Positions 16,904 through 27,430 of a DNA stretch of 64,000 bases are shown here, piece by piece. The stretch covers positions 62,001 to 126,000 of the forward strand of contig CBDFJZ010000008.1 in assembly GCA_965248675.1 (NCBI GenBank). Direction: 5' to 3'. Numbering within the stretch: position 1 is the stretch's first letter; each line of letters starts with the position of its first letter. This DNA comes from UBA6627 sp965248675. Its GTDB lineage: Bacteria > Chloroflexota > Dehalococcoidia > UBA2979. The position numbers and the translations under genes were made by a program. The notes below the pieces were generated by a model that ran no database searches, was not told the origin of the DNA, and was given only the letters and a program-made list of their open reading frames with translations.

Positions 16904-17196
16904 GTCTTGCAGACCCCTGATCTGTCGCACTTTCGAGCCCAGCCCCGCTTCTCGTATGGGGGAAATGGATCGGTGCCCACCGCCGAGCCCTGGTTTCGAG
17001 GCCCACAGAATCATCATCCCAAGGTATGTCTCGACGCATTCGACGAGAGCCTCATGAGCCCGTCCTAACACTCCTCCGCAACGGTCGGGAAGACCCGCGA
17101 GTGGCGCTGAAACAACAGCACGCCTAGCGTGCGGTGCGACGCTGTCTGCGCCATCTCGGGGGCTCAGTCATGTCTGAGCTCGCCGTCCTAGCGGGG

Positions 17197-17232
17197 GGGG
17201 GTCCGGTTTTCACCGGCCTCGTCTCTTATCCC
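17197..17232 (-). repeat. Right terminal inverted repeat
   Basis: Reverse complement of the left end with one mismatch in 36. The G run adjoining its inner side is extended to nine or more G (17193-17201). Confidence 0.85.
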
Positions 17233-17255
17233 GTCAAGAATCGAGTGCCGTCCCG

Positions 17256-17261
17256 TACGAT
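17256..17261 (+). promoter_or_regulatory. -10 box for leaderless hyuA transcript
   Basis: TACGAT ends 7 nt before ATG 17269, immediately outside the target duplication of the mobile unit. Any -35 contact would fall within the duplicated GTCAAGAATCGAGTG. Confidence 0.45.
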
Positions 17262-17268
17262 GCCCGCC

Positions 17269-19227
17269 ATGGCAACACTGCTCGGTGTGGACGTGGGTGG
17301 CACCTTCACGGATTTCCTGCTCTGGCGGGACGGCGAGTTTCGCGCGCACAAGCGCCCATCGACACCTGACGATCCATCCCGCTCCGTGCTCGCCGGAATC
17401 GACGAGCTCGATGTGTCGCCCGACCTGATCATCCACGGCTCGACCGTCGCCACGAACGCGGTCCTCGAGCGGCGCGGCGCCCGCACCGCGCTCGTCACCA
17501 CCGAGGGCATGGGCGACCTGCTGGTGATCGGCCGCCAGAACCGACAGGACATCTACGACCTCGAACCGGAGACCCCGGAGCCACTCGTCCCCGAGGAGCT
17601 GCGCCTCGAGCTCTCGGCCGCGCTCGCCCCGGACGGCGCGGTCGAGCGGCCGTTCGACGCGGCGCAGGCGACGGAGCTCCTCGCGGCGGCGCGCGCCGGC
17701 GGCGCCGAGGCGCTCGCCGTCTCGCTGCTCTACGCCTACGCGAATCCCGAGCTCGAGGATGCCTTCGCCGAGGTGGCGGCCGAGTTCGAGGGCTACCTGT
17801 CGCTCTCGTCGCAGGTCTCGCCGGAGTACCGGGAGGTCGAACGCACCGCGACCGTCGTGCTCAACGCCTATGTCGGCCCGGTCATGTCGAGGTACCTCGA
17901 GCGGCTGTCGGACGGCCTCGTCGAACGTGGCTGCGGGCCACTGCGGATCGTTCAGTCCGACGGCGGATCGGCCGACGTCCGCCGCGCCGCGCGGCTCCCC
18001 GTCGCCACGCTCCTCTCCGGACCGTCGGCCGGCGTCGCCGGCGCCTTCGAGATCGCGAGGGCGGCCGGGTCCGACCGCGTGATCACCTTCGACATGGGCG
18101 GCACATCCACCGACGTCACCCTCTGCGACGCCGCGATCCCGACGCGCCCGGACGTCGTGGTCGACGGGTTCCCCGCGCGCACGCCTGTCGTCGACGTGCA
18201 CACGGTCGGCGCCGGTGGCGGCTCGATCGCACGCCTCGACGCCGGCGGCGCGCTCCGCGTCGGACCGCAGTCGGCGGGTGCCGACCCGGGGCCGGCGAGC
18301 TACGGACGTGGCGAGGCGTTTACGGTCACCGACGCCCAGGTCGTGCTCGGCCGCCTCGGCGGCGGCGGCCTGCTCGGCGGCGCGATGAGCCTCGACGTCG
18401 AGCGTGCCCGCACCGCCGCCGCGCCGCTCGTCGACGCGTTCGGGACCGTCGAGGCGGCCGCGCAGGCGGTCGTCTCCGTCGCCACCGCGAACATCGAGGC
18501 GGCGCTGCGGGTCGTGTCGGTGCAGCGCGGTCACGATCCTCGTGAGTTCACGCTCGTCGCGTTCGGTGGCGCCGGTCCCCTGCACGCCTGTGCGCTCGCG
18601 GATGCCCTCGAACTGCCGCGCGTGCTCATACCGCTGCTCCCCGGCGTCCTCGCGGCGCAAGGCGCCGTCTGGAGCGATGTCACCGCGACCCGCTCACGCT
18701 CCGTGCTCACGCCGTTCGAGGAGCGCGCATGGCCCGCGCTCGGCGACGCGCTGCTCGCCGCCGGCGAGGAGGTGCGAGCGGAGCCGGGCCTCGATGGCGC
18801 CGCCACCCGCTACGCCTTCGACATGCGCTACGCCGGACAGTCGTACGAGCTGACGATCGAGGCCGATCCCGCTGACCTGGCGCCCTCGGGCGCGGCGTTC
18901 CACGCGTTGCATCAGCAGCGCTTCGCGCACAGCGACCTCGACGCCGCGGTCGAGGTGGTGAACGTGCGCGCGACGGCGATCGTGCCCGGCGCCGGCGAAC
19001 CGGCTCGCCCCACCTTCAGCTCGGACCGTCCGGTGATCACGACGGCTCCTGTCTGGTTCGGCGAACAGCAGCTGGACACGGCCAGCTACGAGCGCGCGGA
19101 GCTGGCACCCGGTACCCGCATCGAGGGTCCGGCGGTGATCCACCAGCTCGACACGACCACCCTCGTGCTCCCGCACTGGCACGCCGAGGTAGACGTCGAC
19201 GGCAACCTGATCCTGGAGCGCCGATGA
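17269..19227 (+). CDS. hyuA: Hydantoinase/oxoprolinase subunit A
   Basis: 652 residues from ATG 17269 (an in-frame ATG at 17260 is an alternative, but it overlaps the -10 box). It is an ASKHA-fold ATPase of the hydantoinase/5-oxoprolinase family: N-terminal phosphate loop LGVDVGGTFTDFLLW, then HGSTVATNAVLERRGA, IVQSDGGSAD, ITFDMGGTSTDV and the glycine-rich TVGAGGGSIA. With HyuB it catalyses ATP-dependent ring opening of hydantoins, 5-oxoproline or related lactams; which one cannot be told. It overlaps hyuB by 4 bp (ATGA), so the subunits are translationally coupled. Confidence 0.92.
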   Translation: MATLLGVDVGGTFTDFLLWRDGEFRAHKRPSTPDDPSRSVLAGIDELDVSPDLIIHGSTVATNAVLERRGARTALVTTEGMGDLLVIGRQNRQDIYDLEPETPEPLVPEELRLELSAALAPDGAVERPFDAAQATELLAAARAGGAEALAVSLLYAYANPELEDAFAEVAAEFEGYLSLSSQVSPEYREVERTATVVLNAYVGPVMSRYLERLSDGLVERGCGPLRIVQSDGGSADVRRAARLPVATLLSGPSAGVAGAFEIARAAGSDRVITFDMGGTSTDVTLCDAAIPTRPDVVVDGFPARTPVVDVHTVGAGGGSIARLDAGGALRVGPQSAGADPGPASYGRGEAFTVTDAQVVLGRLGGGGLLGGAMSLDVERARTAAAPLVDAFGTVEAAAQAVVSVATANIEAALRVVSVQRGHDPREFTLVAFGGAGPLHACALADALELPRVLIPLLPGVLAAQGAVWSDVTATRSRSVLTPFEERAWPALGDALLAAGEEVRAEPGLDGAATRYAFDMRYAGQSYELTIEADPADLAPSGAAFHALHQQRFAHSDLDAAVEVVNVRATAIVPGAGEPARPTFSSDRPVITTAPVWFGEQQLDTASYERAELAPGTRIEGPAVIHQLDTTTLVLPHWHAEVDVDGNLILERR

Positions 19228-20822
19228 CCTCCCAGCCGCCCACCCCAGAGGGCGGGGCGCTCGGCGCGGCCGACCTCGCGATCGCCGATGCCGTGCTCAC
19301 CTCGATCGCCGAGGAGATGGGCGAGGCGCTCGGACGCACCGCCTACTCGCCCAACATCAAGGAGCGCCGCGACTTCTCGTGCGGCGTCTTCGACGCCGAG
19401 GGCCAGATGGTCGCGCAGGCGGCGCACATGCCGGTCCACCTCGGAGCGATGCCGGCCGCCGTCCGCGCGGTGATGGAGCTGGCGCCCTTCCAGCCCGGTG
19501 ACGTGCTCGCGCTGAACGACCCGTTTCGAGGCGGCACCCACCTGCCCGACCTCACGACGGTGTCGCCGGTGTTCACCGGCGGCGCGCTGATCGGCTTCGT
19601 CGCCACGCGCGCACACCACGCCGACGTCGGCGGGATGGCGCCGGGCTCGATGCCGGTCGCGCGCGAGCTGCTCCAGGAAGGACTCGTCGTCCCGCCGATT
19701 CACCTCGTCGAGGGCGGGCGCCGCAACGAGTCCGCGTTCGCGCTGATCGTGCGCAACTCGCGCGCGCCGGACGAGCGTCGAGGCGACCTCCGCGCCCAGC
19801 TCGCCGCCACCGCCGTCGGCGCGCAGCGCCTCGAGGCCGCCGCGGGGCGCTGCGGCGTCCCCGGCCTGCTCCAGCGATTCGTCGCGCTGCTCGATCACGG
19901 CGAGCGTGTCGTCCGCGCCGTGATCGCCGAGATCCCGGACGGCCGTTACCCGTTCGAGGATCGCCTGGAGGTGGGGCCGGACGGCCTCGCGATCCGCGTC
20001 ACCCTCGAGATTGCCGGTGACGAGGCCCACTTCGACTTCTCGGGCAGCGATCCGGAGACGGCGGAGGCGTCGCTGAACGCCGTCGCGACCGTAACCCGCT
20101 CGGCCTGCTACTACACGATCCGCTGCCTCGCGGGAGCCGACGCGCCTCGGAACGAGGGCTGCTACCGCCCGATTCGGTTCACGCTGCCGGAGCGAACGAT
20201 CGTCGCCGCTGGCCCGCCGCGCGCGGTCTCGGCTGGGAACGTGGAGACGAGCCAGCGGATCACCGACGTGGCGCTCGGTGCGCTCGCGCAGGCGGTCCCC
20301 GACCGCATCCCCGCCGCCTCCTCGGGGACGATGAACAACATCACGATCGGCGGCTACGACACGGCGCGCGAACGCCCGTACGCCTACTATGAGACGATCG
20401 CCGGCGGCGCCGGCGGCGGCCCGCGGCGCAGCGGGCGCTCCGGCGTCCACACGCACATGACGAACACCATGAACACGCCGATCGAGGCGCTGCCGCTCGC
20501 GTACCCGTTCACCGTCGAGCGCTATGCGCTGCGCGCCGGCACCGGCGGTGCGGGCGCCCATCCCGGCGGCGACGGGGTGATCCGTGAGTATCGCTTCCAC
20601 GACCACGCCACCGTCTCGATCGTGAGCGAGCGCCGCCGCTTCACCCCCTGGGGCCTCGCCGGCGGCGCGGACGGCGCCCCCGGTCGCAACACCCTGATTC
20701 GTGCCGACGGATCGACGCACGACCTCGGCCCCCGCGCGGAGCTGGACGTCGCCCCCGGCGACCGCGTGCGCGTCGAGACACCCGGCGGGGGCGGCTGGGG
20801 CGTCGCGGCTCCCGAGGCGTAA
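19224..20822 (+). CDS. hyuB: Hydantoinase/oxoprolinase subunit B
   Basis: 532 residues with ATG 19224 overlapping the hyuA stop. The family blocks present are SIAEEMGEALGRTAYSPNIKERRDFSCGVFD, shortened here as the GRTAYSPNIKERRDFS region; FRGGTHLPDLT; THHADVGG-like ATRAHHADVGGMAPGSMP; and the C-terminal GGGGWGV. It is the partner of HyuA in the ATP-dependent hydantoinase/oxoprolinase complex. A long open frame on the opposite strand (about 580 codons) is a GC-bias shadow. Confidence 0.92.
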   Translation: MTSQPPTPEGGALGAADLAIADAVLTSIAEEMGEALGRTAYSPNIKERRDFSCGVFDAEGQMVAQAAHMPVHLGAMPAAVRAVMELAPFQPGDVLALNDPFRGGTHLPDLTTVSPVFTGGALIGFVATRAHHADVGGMAPGSMPVARELLQEGLVVPPIHLVEGGRRNESAFALIVRNSRAPDERRGDLRAQLAATAVGAQRLEAAAGRCGVPGLLQRFVALLDHGERVVRAVIAEIPDGRYPFEDRLEVGPDGLAIRVTLEIAGDEAHFDFSGSDPETAEASLNAVATVTRSACYYTIRCLAGADAPRNEGCYRPIRFTLPERTIVAAGPPRAVSAGNVETSQRITDVALGALAQAVPDRIPAASSGTMNNITIGGYDTARERPYAYYETIAGGAGGGPRRSGRSGVHTHMTNTMNTPIEALPLAYPFTVERYALRAGTGGAGAHPGGDGVIREYRFHDHATVSIVSERRRFTPWGLAGGADGAPGRNTLIRADGSTHDLGPRAELDVAPGDRVRVETPGGGGWGVAAPEA

Positions 20823-20912
20823 CCGTCGGCTCATGCCAATCCCACCTGGATCGGGCTATTCGCACCGCCACACCGCGGGTGGCCTCGGACACGCCGCCGC
20901 ACCGAGGTTGGC

Positions 20913-20918
20913 TATACT
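20913..20918 (+). promoter_or_regulatory. -10 box (TATACT)
   Basis: TATACT 45 nt before ATG 20963. No good -35 element is visible at 17 bp, so the call rests on the -10 alone. Confidence 0.4.
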
Positions 20919-20962
20919 GATCCGGCAACGCACGCCTCTCACCGGCGGAAACAGGCGGCCAC

Positions 20963-21394
20963 ATGTCGGATCGACTCGAGCGCGAGATCGAGGAAATCCT
21001 CGACAAAATCGAGCATTTCCCGACGCCCGAATCGCGGCGCGCACGCGCACGCAAGCGTTTCTTCCGACAGCTCGGTAGCTCGATCGGCCGGCGCCAGCGC
21101 GCGGTCGCGACGCAGCTCGGCCGAATCTCGATCTCGCAGGTGCTGCTGATCTCGTTCCTGATGATCCTCGGATCGTTCTTCTTCCGCCGTTTCAACCCGG
21201 TGCTGATGCCGTGGCTCCTCTACGCCGGGATCATCCTCTTCGTGACGAGCTTCGCGATCCTGATGTTCACGCGCGGGCAGGCGACCTCGTCCCAACAGCG
21301 CTGGCGCGGTCGCGAAATCGAGGCCGGCTACCGTCAGCCCAGTCCGATCGACCGGCTCCGCCGCTGGTGGGACACCCGCCGCACACGCCGCTAG
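20963..21394 (+). CDS. Small two-helix membrane protein of unknown function
   Basis: 143 residues. A charged N-terminus starts MSDRLEREIEEILDKIEHFP (amphipathic, coiled-coil-like). Two transmembrane helices follow (ISQVLLISFLMILGSFFF and WLLYAGIILFVTSFAILMF), then a very basic C-tail rich in Arg/Trp. The N-terminal pattern (REIEEIL-KIE) occurs in short conserved membrane proteins of Chloroflexota; no function is known to me. It is monocistronic, with a TATACT box upstream. Confidence 0.75.
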   Translation: MSDRLEREIEEILDKIEHFPTPESRRARARKRFFRQLGSSIGRRQRAVATQLGRISISQVLLISFLMILGSFFFRRFNPVLMPWLLYAGIILFVTSFAILMFTRGQATSSQQRWRGREIEAGYRQPSPIDRLRRWWDTRRTRR

Positions 21395-21467
21395 CCAGCC
21401 ACCCGGTCCTACGACATCTGACTCGCACGCTTCCTTCGGTCCCGCTCCCACCCCGAAAGACCGTCCC

Positions 21468-22788
21468 GTGATCCGAAGCCCGCGTCGCCGCGCGCTCCCG
21501 CTCCTCATCGTCGCCGCTCTGCTCATCGCCGCCTGTGGCGGCAACGCCGCGAGCTCCGAGCCGGCTCCGACGAACACCGTTGCCAGCCCGGCCGCCAGCG
21601 CGAGCGCCGAACCGACGGCTGCCGCGCCGTCCGCGGCCACTCCTACCGCGCCACCCGCAGCCGCCTCCGGTTCCTCCGACGTCGACCAGGTCGTCGCGCA
21701 CATTGACGCGCTGTCCGGCGACATCGGCAGCCGCGCCGCCGGCACCGAGGCCGAGCGAGCAGCCGCGACCTACATCGCCGGTGTCCTCGAGGCCGCCGGC
21801 TACGACACGACGATCGAGCCGTTCGCGGTCAGCACCAGCGTCGATGGATCCACGCTCAGCGCGGCCGGCGAGGATCTCTCGGTCCGGCCGTTCATCATGA
21901 ACGGCTCCGCCACCGCCACCGCCAGCGGACCGCTCGTCTACGGCGCGCTGGGCGCGCCTGAGGATCTCGCGGGCCTCGCGGTCGAGGGACGCGTACTACT
22001 GCTCGATCGCGGCGTGCTCACGTTCGCCGCCAAGGTGCGCAACGCGGAGCTGGCCGGAGCCGTCGCCGTCGTGATCGCCAACAACGAAGCCGGCATCTAC
22101 TCCGGCAGCCTCGGCGACCGGCCGGCAACCGTGCCCCTCGTCGCGATCTCCCGCGACGAGGGGGGCGCTGCTCCGGCCCCTCGCTGATACGGGCGCGACG
22201 GCGACCGTCCGTGCCTCGATCGACACGCTCGAGGGCCAGTCCCAGAACGTCGTCGGCCGCAGCGGCGAGCTCTGCCGCTTCTACATCGGCGGCCACTACG
22301 ACTCGGTGCCGGTCAGCCCCGGTGCGAACGACAACGCCTCGGGCACCGCGCTGATCCTCGAGCTCGCCCGCGTGCACCGCGTCGACGGCCTCTGCGTCGT
22401 CGCGTTTGGCGCCGAGGAGATCGGCCTCGTCGGCTCCCAGGCGTACGTCGCCGAGCACGACCTCGACGCCGCCGTGTTCATGCTGAACTTCGACGTCGTT
22501 GGCGTCCTCGATGGCGCGCTCGTGATCGGCGATCGGGCGCTCAGCGACGTGCTGCTCGCCGCTGTCGAGGAGCTGCCGATTCGCTCCGGCCGCTTCCCGC
22601 CCTTCGCGTCCTCTGATCACGTGAGCTTCCTCACCGCGGGCATCCCGGCGGTGACGATCACCAGCGACGACGATTCGGCGATCCACACCTCCGGCGACGG
22701 CGTCGAGCACCTCTCGCGCGAGGCGCTCACGACGATGCTCGAGATCGGCGATCGAGTGATCCGCGCCGCGTTCGCCGCGGCGGGCTAG
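21468..22788 (+). pseudogene. M28-family aminopeptidase lipoprotein, single frameshift at a G6 run
   Basis: It starts at GTG 21468 with a lipoprotein signal (LLIVAALLIAAC, lipobox Cys at about residue 24) and a Ser/Ala/Pro linker. A PA-like insert and an M28 zinc-peptidase domain follow: IGGHYDSVPVSPGANDNASG (metal His and Asp) and VVAFGAEEIGLVGS (catalytic and metal Glu pair), with SSDHVSFLTAGIP near the end. The frame breaks in the G6 run at about 22159-22164; removing one G joins the two open frames exactly between domains. The product would be a surface-tethered aminopeptidase or carboxypeptidase feeding peptide uptake. The two halves are otherwise undamaged, so the break may be artefactual. 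Confidence 0.75.
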
Positions 22789-22841
22789 CCTTCGTCGCGA
22801 ACGTTCGCTTACGCTCGACGCGGCCCCCCCGAAAGGACCGC

Positions 22842-23414
22842 ATGGCACGCCGCACGCTCCGCCCGACGTTGATCGGCGCCTCGGCCGGCATCGCCATCTT
22901 CCTCGCCGCTTGCAGCGGCAGCTTGGCCGACCCGGACGCGACCCCCGGCCCGGTTGGCGGCGCGACACCGATCCCGACCGCGTCCCCACTCGCCGCCGTT
23001 CCCGCGCCGACGATCCTCGATACCGGCGGCAACCGAGGCAACGGCGGGACCGGCGAGGAGCCCTCGCCGGACGTCGCGTACATCGTCGTCGCCGGCGACA
23101 CCCTCTCGCGGATCGCGGCCGAATTCGGAACCACCGTGAGCGCCCTGATCGACGCGAACGAACTCACGAGTGAGGACATCCTCATTGGACAGCAACTGCT
23201 GATCCCGGGAGCGTCCGGCGGCACGGTGCCCACGCCGACCCCGACCCGCCCGACCGGCGTCCAGACCTATGTCGTACAGCCCGGTGATACCGGGTTTGGC
23301 ATCGCCCTCCAGTTCGATACGACGCTCGAGGCACTCGCGGCCGCGAATGGACTCGCCGTCGACGACCTGAGCCGGCTCTCGATCGGTCAGGAGCTGCTCA
23401 TCCCCGGTTCATAG
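22842..23414 (+). CDS. LysM-domain lipoprotein
   Basis: 190 residues. Lipoprotein signal IAIFLAAC puts the acylated Cys at about residue 24. A Pro/Thr-rich spacer is followed by two LysM domains (YIVVAGDTLSRIAAEFGTT and YVVQPGDTGFGIALQFDTT, each ending in IGQ-LLIPG). LysM binds peptidoglycan or chitin-type glycans, so this is an envelope protein that probably tethers to the wall. There is no catalytic domain. The ribosome-binding site is GAAAGG, 6 nt before ATG 22842. Confidence 0.9.
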   Translation: MARRTLRPTLIGASAGIAIFLAACSGSLADPDATPGPVGGATPIPTASPLAAVPAPTILDTGGNRGNGGTGEEPSPDVAYIVVAGDTLSRIAAEFGTTVSALIDANELTSEDILIGQQLLIPGASGGTVPTPTPTRPTGVQTYVVQPGDTGFGIALQFDTTLEALAAANGLAVDDLSRLSIGQELLIPGS

Positions 23415-23421
23415 CCTGGAA

Positions 23422-23436
23422 CCAAACGTCGTTTGG
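23422..23436. promoter_or_regulatory. 15-bp perfect palindrome upstream of carboxylase gene
   Basis: CCAAACGTCGTTTGG, arms of 7 around a single T, located 134 bp before the acyl-CoA carboxylase start and 7 bp after the LysM gene. It could be an operator (dimeric repressor) or a short terminator stem. No regulator gene is adjacent. Confidence 0.35.
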
Positions 23437-23569
23437 CACAACTGGCGTGCGGCCCTCAACTCGTGGATACTCTCTCGGCATTGCCACGACACCTTGCCGC
23501 CGAGCGCGCTGGGGATAACCCGGGCGCGGCGACACGCGCCTCACCGCAGGCGTCACCCCGGGAGGAACG

Positions 23570-25123
<1,554 letters not shown>

Positions 25124-25260
25124 GAGCGTCGCCCGCGGGCTCGCATCGGGCGCGCTGAGCGTTCCACCCGTACGTGGCGTACGAGCCTACAGCGGGAAGC
25201 GGTTCCGACTGATCCAGCGGCGCCTGCTCAGGCCCGCGCCGCCCGCCCACTCGACGAAGC

Positions 25261-25983
25261 TCACGGTTGGGCCGCCAGCACGCCGTCTCGCAGCTCTTCC
25301 GCGACCGTCTCTAGCAGCGCCGCATTGGACGCCGCTGCGTCGACCGGCCCGCGTGCCACCAGCATCAGGTACACATCGCCAGACGAGGCGTCCGAGTTGA
25401 ACGCCAGCGCGAACAACATCACCGTCGAGTACTCATCACCAACCTTGTTGATCTCGATCCGCAGCTCTCCCAGCTCCGTCCAGGGAACTCCGCGAACCTC
25501 GGTCGCGTCGGCCGTATAGCTGCGCCAGGCCTGCAGCATCCCGGCGCCACCGGCGGAGTTGCGGGAGATCGACATGAACAGGTTGGAGCTGACAGTGACA
25601 TCGGCGCCCGCTGATTGCTCCCAGGCACAAGTCTTCTCGCGCTCTTCCTCGCGCACTCCGATCGGCCCCGCCGCGGTTCCCAGCAGGCTGGCCCGCTGCG
25701 CGGCGTGGGGCCGGAGGGAGCTGAGCCAGAGCCGCCCGAAGAGGACGAGCCAGATGAGCCCGAGGAATGAGCCGGATGCGCCCGAGGAGGCGGACCCGCT
25801 GGAGGAGCTGGAGCCGGAGGACGAGCCGCCACTGTCACCCGGAAGTCCGGCGTCTCCACCGCCGCCGGGGAGGAGGAGAACGAGTCCGACCATGGCGACC
25901 GCGAAGATGCCACCGCCGCCGATCATGACGGCGCGGCGACTGAGGCCGGCTATGCCTCCAGCGGTCCCGGCAGCTTGCGGCAC
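25261..25983 (-). CDS. Membrane-anchored protein of unknown function (second gene of unknown operon)
   Basis: 240 residues. A short N-terminus precedes one transmembrane helix (GIFAVAMVGLVLLL), then a Gly/Ser low-complexity linker (about residues 40-75), a hydrophobic stretch (FLGLIWLVLFGRLWLSSL) and a C-terminal globular domain (CAWEQSAGADVTVSSNLF; TELGELRIEINKVGDEYSTVMLFALAFNSD). The C-terminal domain recalls DUF3558-like extracytoplasmic domains only loosely. The hydrophobic stretch after the linker may be a second helix or a sign of a local frame error. Its start overlaps the end of the upstream gene by 34 bp, so the two are one operon. Confidence 0.55.
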   Translation of the reverse strand: MPQAAGTAGGIAGLSRRAVMIGGGGIFAVAMVGLVLLLPGGGGDAGLPGDSGGSSSGSSSSSGSASSGASGSFLGLIWLVLFGRLWLSSLRPHAAQRASLLGTAAGPIGVREEEREKTCAWEQSAGADVTVSSNLFMSISRNSAGGAGMLQAWRSYTADATEVRGVPWTELGELRIEINKVGDEYSTVMLFALAFNSDASSGDVYLMLVARGPVDAAASNAALLETVAEELRDGVLAAQP

Positions 25984-27023
25984 GGAGGCCTGCGGGCCGG
26001 GGTCTGCGGTTTGCTGTAGCCGTAGGTCTCGAGGGCGCCGGTGACGGTGCCGCGGATCGGGCCCAGCAGCTCGGTGACCCGGTGCCGCGCGTCGTTGAGG
26101 GTGTTGAGGCTGTTGATCGCGTTGGCACGCGCCTCGGATCCTTCGGGGGCGTTGGCGGCCTCAGTGATCAGGTCGAAGGAGGCTCCGGTGGCGCTGCCGG
26201 CCCAGGTTTCGAGCTGACCGGGGGTTTCGCCGTTGATTGGGGCATCGGTAGTGACGCCGCCGTGCTCGCTGGCGATGTCGATCAGCTCCTGCATTTCGTC
26301 GGGGTGGCGGCTGGCAGCGAAGTCGAGCGCGACGACGTACTGGCCGCCCTGCAGGTCCGCGATCAGTTCGCCACGGCGTGCGTAGAGCGCGTTGAGCTGT
26401 TCGGTGAGCGCGAGCTGGGTTTCGGCGGCAGCGTCATCGGCGGCTTGCTGCGCCGCCTGCGCGGCGGCGATGTCGATCCCCTCGGTGCTGCTTTCGATCA
26501 CCTCGTCACGAATCGCGACCCGGTCGGCGATGATCTGGATCGGGATCATGGCGCTCTTGAGGGCGGTGGCGTAGAGGCCGATGAAGACGCCGATGATCGG
26601 GTTGAGGGAGAGGCCGGTGAGCAGCTGCGAGAGGCTGGTGAGGTTGCTCAGGATGTCCGCTAGTTGACCAGCCTTGTCCGCGCCGACGTCCTCTTGCACC
26701 TGGTCGATCGCAGTCACGATCGAGAGCGCGGTCTGCACGGCCGTGTTGATGTCGCCGGCTGCGCCGGCGGCATCAGTGAGCGGCTCGAAATTCTCAGCGA
26801 AGCCGCCGAGCGTTTCTGAGAACTCGAAGGCGGCGTCTCTGAGTCCGCCGAGCACGAACTGCACCGTGGGGTCGTCGCTGACCCAGTTGACGGCTTCGCC
26901 GCCGGCAAAGGTGGACAGCCACTCGGTGAACTCCTGGAGCTTGCTACCGAAGCGCTCGGCGACCTCGAGCAGTTCGATCTGTTCGTTGATCTCAGCGAGC
27001 GTGAGGTCGTTGAGGTTGGTCAT
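25950..27023 (-). CDS. Helical protein of unknown function (first gene of unknown operon)
   Basis: 357 residues, acidic and Ala/Leu-rich. The N-terminus (NLNDLTLAEINEQIELLEVAERFGSKLQEF) reads as helix and coiled coil. A central amphipathic-to-hydrophobic region (LSLNPIIGVFIGLYATAL) could be a single membrane-active helix. A second coiled-coil-like part follows (AAQAAQQAADDAAAETQLALTEQLNALYARRGELIADL). There is no signal peptide. I recognise no family. The look (paired coiled coils around a hydrophobic helix) is shared by pore-forming or secreted-effector helical proteins and by scaffold proteins, but nothing here proves either. It is encoded with the membrane protein at 25261-25983. Confidence 0.6.
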   Translation of the reverse strand: MTNLNDLTLAEINEQIELLEVAERFGSKLQEFTEWLSTFAGGEAVNWVSDDPTVQFVLGGLRDAAFEFSETLGGFAENFEPLTDAAGAAGDINTAVQTALSIVTAIDQVQEDVGADKAGQLADILSNLTSLSQLLTGLSLNPIIGVFIGLYATALKSAMIPIQIIADRVAIRDEVIESSTEGIDIAAAQAAQQAADDAAAETQLALTEQLNALYARRGELIADLQGGQYVVALDFAASRHPDEMQELIDIASEHGGVTTDAPINGETPGQLETWAGSATGASFDLITEAANAPEGSEARANAINSLNTLNDARHRVTELLGPIRGTVTGALETYGYSKPQTPARRPPCRKLPGPLEA

Positions 27024-27430
27024 GACGCCTCCTCGAGGAGCGCCGATGCTACCTCAATCGGTAGCCGCTTCGGGTGGCGGGCGGCAAGCCCAGAACGGCC
27101 AGGCTGACACCGATCGGCGCGGTTGCCGCAACGCCAGACGAGACGGCTAGGCTCGCTCACGTGGCTGTACCGACCGACGCGAGTCGGCGGGAGCTGCGCG
27201 ATGATCCGCTGGAGGTGGAGCCTGTGCGATCGGAATCCGCGGAGGAGCCGGCTGGGTCATCTCCCGCCCGAGGGGCTTCCGCCTCGACCGCCCACGCCTC
27301 GGCTGTGGGTCCGTTTTCGCCCAACCACTACCTCGGCGGCTTGCGCCCTGACCAGCCTCGAGCGCCCCCGTCAGAAACCTGTCCGGCGCCTCCGCTCGTG
27401 CCGATGATCGGGAGGTCACTGGAGGACGCG

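Larger units (their letters stand above)
15604..17247. mobile_element. 1.6-kb unit with 36-bp terminal inverted repeats and 14-15 bp target duplication
   Basis: The ends at 15618-15653 and 17232-17197 (reverse complement) match at 35 of 36 positions. They are flanked outside by the direct repeat GTCAAGAATCGAGTG (15604-15618 and 17233-17247, the last G being shared with the left end). This is the layout of a transposed unit plus target-site duplication. Inside are a P-loop kinase gene (15887-16432), a degraded reverse-strand gene (16718-16903) and a third copy of the terminal repeat (16621-16656). No transposase is present, so it would need a transposase in trans. The insertion lies at the promoter side of rplY and just upstream of hyuA. 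Confidence 0.75.

Noticed and set aside
19086..20834. 582-codon reverse-strand frame
   Set aside because: It is fully antisense to hyuB, Arg/Ala/His-rich and without motifs; a codon-bias shadow.
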